From NCBI GenBank assembly GCA_022615805.1, contig JAKEGO010000170.1, forward strand, positions 1 through 18,992: 18,992 bases of DNA, given 5' to 3'. The notes beneath the pieces are model-generated. The model had not been told where the DNA came from and did not search any database. It saw only the letters and a program-made list of their open reading frames with translations. Below, piece after piece: positions 14,072 through 18,992 of the stretch (position 1 is the stretch's first letter; every line of letters begins with the position of its first letter). The position numbers and the translations under genes are program-made. The DNA is from Thermoplasmata archaeon. GTDB lineage: Archaea; Thermoplasmatota; JAKEGO01.

Positions 14072-15164
14072 CGCCCCCCCGGCCACGCTCGGCGATCCTT
14101 CCAGCCGCCGTGATGGCCTGCAGCGCGTCGCGCGCCGCCTGGAACTCGGGGTCCAGTTCGAGCGTCCGCCTCAGCGCAGCGCTGGCGGCACCGAAGCGCC
14201 GGAGTTCCATGAGGACCACGCCCATGTAGAAATGAGCGCTCACGTTCCGCGGGTCGTCCCGCAGGACCTTCCTGAAATACGTTATCGCCATCTCGCGCTC
14301 ACCGGCCAGCGCGTGGGAGACGGCCATCTCGAACATGTCGTCGGAGCCCTTGTCCTCGGCCGCCCTTATCCTCTCGACCTGATGCCTCATCCGTTTCTGA
14401 CCGTACGCATAGAAGGCGGCCGCCAGGCCGAGGAGGACCGCGGCCTCGATGGCCCAGGCGACATGGGGCGAGGGTCCCGCCGTCGAGCCCCCCTCGGCGA
14501 TGCGGACATCCAAGTGAGCGCTGTGCTCGAAGCCCCTCTCATCATGCACCGTGACGACGACGAGGTACATCCCGGCCCGTGAATATACGTGAAGCGTCCG
14601 CGGCTCCACGAGCGCGCGGCTGATCGAGCCATCCCCGAAATCGAACACGTATGCGGTGATGTTCCCGGAGGAGCCCGATGCGTCGAAGAGGAGGCGAACG
14701 CCGACCTCGCGGTCCCCCTCCACCGAGATCGCTGCGCTCACGTTCACGGCGTATGCCCTGAACTGGACGGCCTGGGACCCCCACGTGGCGTTGACCGAGA
14801 GGACGCCGGCCACGTCGCTGGCGCGAAGCATTGCGGAAGCCGTTCCGTTCGCATCGGTCTCGACCACTACCGTTGGACCGACGCTGGCGCCGCCCTCGAG
14901 GGTGTGCGGCAGGGGTCCAGAAACCACGGCGAACGTGACCGGCTCGCCTGCGGCAGGGGAGCCATCGACAACCACCTCGACGACGAGCGGAAGGGGGAAC
15001 CATGCCCTGAGCTGGGCGTTCTGGCCATCTCCGGAGACCTTGCCCAGCCCGTCGGCCGGGGGAGTCTGGCCAGATGCATGGGGATCGCCGGGGATGGTCA
15101 TGGCGACCGAGAGAGAGATGGCGAGAACTAACGCCACCACAGTGTGTCGGATCCCGTGCACCAT
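14061..15164 (-). CDS. Surface-exposed Ig-like/PKD membrane protein with cytoplasmic TPR domain
   Basis: Function unknown; the layout suggests a bridge between the cell surface and the cytoplasm. The 367-residue protein has a signal peptide (about 1-27), an Ig-like beta domain (about 50-140, with a TDANGTASA segment typical of bacterial Ig-like repeats) and a PKD domain (about 145-222, with FDFGDGS at 174-180 and a Y-x3-G-x-Y segment). One transmembrane helix (about 238-255) and a basic QKRMRHQ stop-transfer follow. Two TPR motifs lie at about 277-306 and 310-340. The start at 15164 begins the signal peptide and lies 27 nt after a TATA-like box, so the transcript is probably leaderless. The open frame extends to 15227 without support. 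TPRs usually bind protein partners. It overlaps rtcB tail-to-tail by 11 nt. Confidence 0.88.
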   Translation of the reverse strand: MVHGIRHTVVALVLAISLSVAMTIPGDPHASGQTPPADGLGKVSGDGQNAQLRAWFPLPLVVEVVVDGSPAAGEPVTFAVVSGPLPHTLEGGASVGPTVVVETDANGTASAMLRASDVAGVLSVNATWGSQAVQFRAYAVNVSAAISVEGDREVGVRLLFDASGSSGNITAYVFDFGDGSISRALVEPRTLHVYSRAGMYLVVVTVHDERGFEHSAHLDVRIAEGGSTAGPSPHVAWAIEAAVLLGLAAAFYAYGQKRMRHQVERIRAAEDKGSDDMFEMAVSHALAGEREMAITYFRKVLRDDPRNVSAHFYMGVVLMELRRFGAASAALRRTLELDPEFQAARDALQAITAAGRIAERGRGGVTP

Positions 15165-15186
15165 CTCCCCGGAATCGCGGGTTGCC

Positions 15187-15195
15187 GATAAATAG
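15187..15195 (-). promoter_or_regulatory. TATA-like box for the PKD/TPR gene
   Basis: CTATTTATC on the minus strand, centred 27 nt upstream of the ATG at 15164, which predicts a leaderless mRNA and excludes the longer reading-frame start at 15227. Confidence 0.65.
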
Positions 15196-15254
15196 GTTTC
15201 CGGAGCATCGCGCCACGGTCGTGCCACCGCTCGTGCGTGTGACGGGCGCTCCGA

Positions 15255-16007
15255 TCACATCCGTCGTGCCGAGATGAGGAATCCCCCGTGGGCAGGACCT
15301 TCGAAGGATGGCCGGAGGCCCTCGCCACCCTTCGACAGGACCCATGCCCTCTGGATCGCCTCTTGGCCGGAGGGGGCCGTGAACCGGCCGTCGAACGCCC
15401 TCATGGTGCGTTCCATCTGGGTCGTCGTGGGGACGTAGATCACAAGGGCACCGCCGGGCCTCAGGGCGAGGTGAGACGCGTCGAGTGCCGCCCATGGCTC
15501 GGGGAGGTCGAGGACCACGGCGTCCATGTCCCGCGCGCCCGTCCGCTCGACGGGGTCGCCGAGGATATCCACCCGCGAAAGCAGGCCTGCGCGTTCGAGG
15601 TTCTCCCGCGCGATCTCGCGGGCCGCGGGGCTGACATCGTGGCTCGTGACGCGCCCGCCGTCCCCGACCAACGCGGCCATGGCGAGGGTCAGGAAACCCG
15701 AGCCGGTCCCTGCCTCCAGGACCCTGGAGCCGGGGCCGATGCCCGCGGCGTGTACGATGAGGGCGATGGTCCCGGGAATTATCGTCTGCGGCCCCCTCCG
15801 GAGGGTCTGGTAGGGGTCCGTCCACAGCGGGGGGACCACCCGGTACTCCTGCCCGAGGAGGCGGACGGCGTCCCCGAAGCCCAGCCCTACGATCTGACGC
15901 GTCGGGAGCACCGCCCCGGCCCGCCTGATGGTCTCCCCCGCGAGGACCGTGAGCGCGGAGCCGTCCCCGGCGAGGAGCGTCACCCGTTCCCCTTCCCGGA
16001 CCGTCAT
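15255..16007 (-). CDS. trmI: tRNA (adenine(58)-N1)-methyltransferase TrmI
   Basis: Methylates N1 of A58 in the tRNA T-loop (and, in some archaea, A57) with S-adenosylmethionine, stabilising the tRNA elbow. The 250-residue protein has the small N-terminal beta domain of the family and then RRGPQTIIPG near 70-79, the family's RNA/SAM-site segment. A Rossmann fold follows, with motif I VLEAGTGSGFLT at 96-107, an HDVS acidic loop, and motif IV VLDLPEPW, typical of TrmI. Its ATG at 16007 overlaps the nadK stop in an ATGA and has AGGAG 8 nt upstream (16016-16021), so it is the second gene of a nadK-trmI operon. A longer open frame to 16556 is the antisense-phase shadow over nadK. In archaea this enzyme acts as a homotetramer. 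Confidence 0.94.
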   Translation of the reverse strand: MTVREGERVTLLAGDGSALTVLAGETIRRAGAVLPTRQIVGLGFGDAVRLLGQEYRVVPPLWTDPYQTLRRGPQTIIPGTIALIVHAAGIGPGSRVLEAGTGSGFLTLAMAALVGDGGRVTSHDVSPAAREIARENLERAGLLSRVDILGDPVERTGARDMDAVVLDLPEPWAALDASHLALRPGGALVIYVPTTTQMERTMRAFDGRFTAPSGQEAIQRAWVLSKGGEGLRPSFEGPAHGGFLISARRM

Positions 16008-16846
16008 GTGCCATTCTCCTCTTCCACCGTCATCAGGCGCGCGATCTTCCGACGGAACCGAGTGTAGAAGTCGGTGTCGAAACGAATGAACCTTGCCGTC
16101 CGGTCGGACAGGAGGAACCTGAGGGTCGAGTCGGCGCCGATCTGCCTCTTGATCTGCCCGTCGAGAACGAGGAGGGCGTCCTTGTCCTCGAGCAGCTTCA
16201 CCTCTACGGTGCTGTCGTCCGCAACAACGAGCGGCCTCGCAGCAAGTTTGAACGGCGCTATGGGGACGATGATAGCCGCGTGGGCCCGCGGGTCGACGAT
16301 GGGTGCTCCGACGCTCATGGCGTAGCATGTCGAACCGGTCGGCGTCGCGACGATCAGGCCGTCCGCGCGGAAAGAGAAGGCGCGGTTTCCGTCGACCCGG
16401 ACATCGAAGTACCTCATCTTCGATATCTGCGTCGTGTGGACGACCGCTTCGTTCACGGCATCCGGCTGCCGCTCGCCGTCGATCCACGTCTCGAGCTTTG
16501 CCCGCTGGTCGATGACGTAATCCCCGCCGAGCAGGCGCTCGATGCCCTGGCGCCATTCCTCGGGCGGGACCTCGGTGAGGAATCCGAGCGCCCCCATGTT
16601 TATGCTGAATACGGGGCGCGAGGTGTGCTGGAGTGCGCGCAGTATGGTCCCGTCGCCCCCGACGACGATGAGGGCGTCCATCTCCATGGCCCCGAGCGGG
16701 GCGATGTCCCCGTTATGATCGATCGCGCCTGCGATCGCCTCGTCCACCACCGGCGGGACGCCGCGCTCGCCGAGCAACGCCGCCACCTCCGCGGCGAGGG
16801 CGAGGGCCTCTGGCATATCGGGGCGGGCGGTGAGTCCGAACACCAT
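16004..16846 (-). CDS. nadK: NAD kinase
   Basis: Phosphorylates NAD to NADP using ATP or polyphosphate, the only route to NADP. The 280-residue protein has the family signature GGDGT at 63-67 after a Rossmann-like N-terminal domain, NMGALGFLTE near 83-92, the conserved NE pair at 132-133 and the substrate loop DGLIVATPTGST at 162-173. All key residues are present. The ATG at 16846 is about 24 nt from a TATA-like box, consistent with a leaderless transcript. Its stop codon overlaps the trmI start by 4 nt, so both are co-expressed. It is divergent from nadA across 59 nt, so quinolinate synthesis and NADP formation share a promoter region. Confidence 0.96.
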   Translation of the reverse strand: MVFGLTARPDMPEALALAAEVAALLGERGVPPVVDEAIAGAIDHNGDIAPLGAMEMDALIVVGGDGTILRALQHTSRPVFSINMGALGFLTEVPPEEWRQGIERLLGGDYVIDQRAKLETWIDGERQPDAVNEAVVHTTQISKMRYFDVRVDGNRAFSFRADGLIVATPTGSTCYAMSVGAPIVDPRAHAAIIVPIAPFKLAARPLVVADDSTVEVKLLEDKDALLVLDGQIKRQIGADSTLRFLLSDRTARFIRFDTDFYTRFRRKIARLMTVEEENGT

Positions 16847-16864
16847 GGCCTGGTATCGGGGACA

Positions 16865-16873
16865 TAGAATAAA
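16865..16873 (-). promoter_or_regulatory. TATA-like box for nadK-trmI
   Basis: TTTATTCTA on the minus strand, centred about 23 nt before the nadK ATG. It lies directly beside the oppositely oriented nadA box, so both promoters occupy about 20 bp. Confidence 0.6.
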
Positions 16874-16874
16874 G

Positions 16875-16883
16875 TTTTTTATC
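16875..16883 (+). promoter_or_regulatory. TATA-like box for nadA
   Basis: TTTTTTATC centred about 27 nt before the nadA ATG at 16906, predicting a leaderless mRNA. It starts one base after the nadK box, giving a compact bidirectional promoter. Confidence 0.65.
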
Positions 16884-16905
16884 CCGAAAGCCCATCCGCG
16901 CGACC

Positions 16906-17811
16906 ATGCGGGAGGTTTTTCTCGCTAACCGGGTCCGGCGTCTAGCTGACGAGCTGGGGGTCGCGATCATGGCGCACAACTACCAGATACCTGCGATCCA
17001 GGACCTCGCCGACCTGGTTGGCGACTCCCTCGTCCTGGCGATGGGGGGGCCCCGGCTGGCCCAGCGGACGGTCCTATTCTGCGGCGTATCCTTCATGGCC
17101 GAGACCGTCAAGGTCCTCGCCCCGGAGAAGCGTGTCCTTCACCCGGTCCCCGATGCCATGTGCCCCATGGCGGGGATGGTGGATCCGGTGATCCTGGAAG
17201 GGCTCAGAAAGGAGAGCCCCGGCGCCCCCATCGTGGCGTACGTCAACACGACCGCGGAGACGAAGGCGGCCTCCGACATCTGCTGCACCTCCGCCAACGC
17301 CGTCGAGATCGTCAGGGGCTTGCCCGAGAAGAGGGTCATCTTCGTGCCTGACAGGAACCTCGGGGCCTACGTCCAGCGGATGGTCCCGGAAAAGGAGGTC
17401 GTCACCTATCCCGGATACTGCCACGTCCATGACAACATCACCCCCGGGCACGTCGCCGCGCTGCGCCGGGCTCACCCGGGCGTGGAGGTGCTGGCCCACC
17501 CGGAATGCCGCCCCGAGGTCATCGACGTCTCCGACCACGTCTACTCGACGGAGGGGATGATCCGCCACGCCCGCGACTCGCCCTCGGGCGAGTTCATAGT
17601 GCTCACGGAGCGCGAGCTCGCCTACCGCCTGACGGCGGTCACGGGGAAGCGGGCCTATGCTCCCGATGCCGTGTGCCCGAACATGAAGAAGATAACCCTC
17701 GCCTCGATGCTGAGGGTCCTGACGGAGGATGGGCCGACCGTCGAGCTCGACCCGGACCTGATCGTGAGGGCGAGGCGCCCGATCGAGAGGATGCTGGCGG
17801 CAGGCCGTTGA
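16906..17811 (+). CDS. nadA: Quinolinate synthase NadA
   Basis: Condenses iminoaspartate with dihydroxyacetone phosphate to quinolinate in de novo NAD synthesis. It is an oxygen-sensitive [4Fe-4S] enzyme with three pseudo-symmetric domains. The 301-residue protein is full length for the compact archaeal form. AHNYQIPAIQDLAD at 23-36 is the N-terminal signature. The three cluster ligands are Cys86 (DAMCPMAG), Cys172 (GYCHVH) and Cys257 (DAVCPNMK), with spacing of 86 and 85 residues that matches characterised archaeal and thermophilic enzymes. ICCTSAN near 125-131 is the substrate loop. The start at 16906 fits the leaderless promoter. L-aspartate oxidase/dehydrogenase (NadB/AspDH) and NadC are not in the window, and a gene-free spacer follows. 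Confidence 0.97.
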   Translation: MREVFLANRVRRLADELGVAIMAHNYQIPAIQDLADLVGDSLVLAMGGPRLAQRTVLFCGVSFMAETVKVLAPEKRVLHPVPDAMCPMAGMVDPVILEGLRKESPGAPIVAYVNTTAETKAASDICCTSANAVEIVRGLPEKRVIFVPDRNLGAYVQRMVPEKEVVTYPGYCHVHDNITPGHVAALRRAHPGVEVLAHPECRPEVIDVSDHVYSTEGMIRHARDSPSGEFIVLTERELAYRLTAVTGKRAYAPDAVCPNMKKITLASMLRVLTEDGPTVELDPDLIVRARRPIERMLAAGR

Positions 17812-18430
17812 GCTATCGACTGACCGCAGCCACCGAAGAGCCGCGTATGTCCCATCACAGAGTGGTGCCGTCGAGGGGGCATTTCAACGGGACACGGAGA
17901 CCCCCTGATTTCCTTTGGAGCGCGATATGATCGAGCAGGACGATGGTCGGCTCGGACCGGTTCGGTGGCGATCGTTCGCCTGGACCGGGAGCTCTTTATT
18001 CATATTATTTCTTGTTCGGTTCGATCGTTCTTCCGTTTCCATTTTCGTATTATCAAATCGATACCTTTTTATATTATTTAGTATATGACATTTGGGATAT
18101 ATTCATATAATAAAAATAATAACTTTCAATATTCATAATGCCCTCTCCAGTGGAAATACTGGGGTCCCCCCCTTCGGCGTTCCTTGCAACCGGATCCTTT
18201 GGGAAATGAACATAAGGCCGGGTCCGGGATCATTCCATGCGTAAAAGCGGTCACGTCCCGCTTACGCTCGGCCGGGTCCATGCCATGTCACGATCGTCCC
18301 CCGCGCTAAGCTCGAAGGAAAAAGGCGGCTCACTTTTAGTGCCGGGGAAGGGGCCTCGTCCGGTTCCCAGGCCTCCGCGCCCAACGCCTCCCGGCGCGCC
18401 GAATCAGCCGTAACCCCGAAAAAGGATAGG
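17812..18430. other. Long gene-free spacer downstream of nadA
   Basis: About 620 nt with no supported gene. Short open frames on the minus strand run across the flanking genes and carry no motif. The spacer contains a sharply A/T-rich block (17993-18140). No tRNA fold, insertion-sequence end or clear direct repeat at both edges was found. The DNA on either side of the block returns to high GC. Confidence 0.6.
17993..18140. other. A/T-rich block with three ATTCATA copies
   Basis: Composition shifts abruptly from GC-rich to strongly A/T-rich. ATTCATA occurs at 17998, 18101 and 18131, and runs such as TATATTATTTAGTATAT and ATAATAAAAATAATAA lie between. The many T-runs could end nadA transcription. 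An unwinding element, a nucleoid-protein target or a remnant of transferred DNA are other possibilities. Nothing decides between them here. Confidence 0.6.
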
Positions 18431-18441
18431 TTTTTTAAATA
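18431..18441 (+). promoter_or_regulatory. TATA-like box for the GT-C-like gene
   Basis: TTTTTTAAATA centred about 25 nt before the ATG at 18461, predicting a leaderless mRNA. It supports that start over the ATG at 18450, which opens a different frame. Confidence 0.65.
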
Positions 18442-18460
18442 GCGGACCGATGCCCCGCAG

Positions 18461-18992
18461 ATGTCCGTCAACGTCCCGAAGAAGGCGAAACTGTTCCTCC
18501 TTCTCGGGCTCGTCCTTCTCAACCTCGCCGTGCGCTACCCGGCGGAGGGGCAGTTCAGGGAGGTCCACGTCGATACCTTCAATCTCCACGCGCTCTCCGA
18601 ATCCGTGACCCGGGAGCACAGGGCGGTCTATGTCGTCCACCCTCTTTCCCTCTTTGGCCTGTATCCCTACTCCTACCCGTCACTTCCGGTCTTCCTCGTG
18701 TCGGCGATATCGATTTTCACGGGCCTCGGGACCGAGCAGTCGATATTCGTCCTGGCACAGATGACGGGGCTCGCTAGCATTGCCGCAGGTTTCCTTCTCG
18801 GGGCCGAGATCAGGGACGACTTCAGGTACAGATACCTGTTTGCGTGCATGGTCTCGCTCGCCCCCACCATCGTCTCCGAGACCGTGTGGAGCGTGCCGAA
18901 ACGAAGCTTGTTCATGATCGAGTTCGTGATATTATTGTGGCTCCTGCTGCGCTACCGGCGTTCAGGTCACGACAAACGTTATCTCCTTCTCA
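18461..18992 (+). CDS. Multi-pass membrane protein, GT-C glycosyltransferase-like (3' truncated by window)
   Basis: The first 177 residues are visible and the frame is still open at the window end. A hydrophobic helix (about 10-24) is followed by an extracytoplasmic loop with Asp38 in a VDTF segment and then HPLSLFGLYPYSYPS near 60-74. Further helices are at about 75-89, 95-113, 125-140 and 148-162. An early loop acidic residue followed by a HPLS-x-FGLYP-x-SYPS segment is what I associate with archaeal GT-C-fold membrane glycosyltransferases or oligosaccharyltransferase-like proteins, which use dolichyl-phosphate-linked sugars. That family call is by resemblance and should be treated as tentative. 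It is monocistronic from its own TATA-like box, behind the A/T-rich block, and may open a surface-glycan gene cluster beyond the window. Confidence 0.75.
   Translation, partial: MSVNVPKKAKLFLLLGLVLLNLAVRYPAEGQFREVHVDTFNLHALSESVTREHRAVYVVHPLSLFGLYPYSYPSLPVFLVSAISIFTGLGTEQSIFVLAQMTGLASIAAGFLLGAEIRDDFRYRYLFACMVSLAPTIVSETVWSVPKRSLFMIEFVILLWLLLRYRRSGHDKRYLLL

Noticed and set aside
12470..14086. 538-residue minus-strand open frame opposite rtcB
   Set aside because: It lies antisense to a gene with a complete RtcB active site. It is His/Arg/Pro-rich shadow sequence typical of high-GC coding DNA and has no conserved motif.
18262..18522. 86-residue minus-strand open frame overlapping the GT-C-like start
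   Set aside because: It runs antisense through the TATA-like box and first codons of the GT-C-like gene and shows no motif.

Overview
This window is archaeal chromosomal DNA. The genes include archaeal-type Trm-G10 and TrmY tRNA methyltransferases, a stand-alone Elp3, isopentenyl phosphate kinase and RtcB. Most start codons sit about 24-34 nt downstream of an A/T-rich TATA-like box, the spacing expected of leaderless or very short-leader archaeal transcripts. Coding DNA is GC-rich with strongly G/C-biased third positions. Secreted or anchored membrane proteins (subtilase, PKD/TPR protein, zinc-ribbon protein) stand among core genes. A GC-rich Euryarchaeota/Thermoplasmatota-like lineage fits best, but that placement is inference. 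No insertion sequence, phage gene, CRISPR array or rRNA was seen.

Layout. 1-631: no recognisable gene, two short hairpins. 632-717 (-): tRNA-Ser(CGA) with its own TATA-like box and a T-run terminator. 921-1907 (-): tRNA G10 N2-methyltransferase. 2157-3341 (+): membrane protein with three C-terminal zinc ribbons. 3446-5842 (-): membrane-anchored subtilisin-like protease. 5986-8980 (-): two-gene operon, an endonuclease IV-fold protein with a repetitive Lys/Ala/Glu/Arg tail followed by elp3. 9374-11084 (+): isopentenyl phosphate kinase and a MeaB-type GTPase. 11103-12021 (-): MIP18/DUF59 iron-sulfur assembly protein and trmY. 12587-14071 (+): rtcB, tail-to-tail with a PKD/TPR membrane protein (14061-15164, -). 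15255-16846 (-): nadK and trmI overlapping by 4 nt. 16906-17811 (+): nadA, divergent from nadK across 59 nt. 17812-18460: gene-free spacer with a striking A/T-rich block. 18461-18992 (+): start of a multi-pass GT-C-like membrane protein that runs off the window.

Two themes stand out. First, tRNA maturation is dense: one tRNA gene plus enzymes for G10 (Trm-G10), wobble U34 (Elp3), position 54 (TrmY), A58 (TrmI) and ligation of spliced tRNA (RtcB), spread over separate transcription units. Second, NAD(P) metabolism sits around one short bidirectional promoter (NadA makes quinolinate, NadK makes NADP). The most unusual single gene is the endonuclease IV-fold protein at 7520-8980. By my motif alignment it has lost several metal ligands of the family, and it carries nine exact-length 13-residue basic repeats encoded by a 39-bp tandem array. 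I see no clear multi-gene undescribed system; that gene is the best candidate for new biology.
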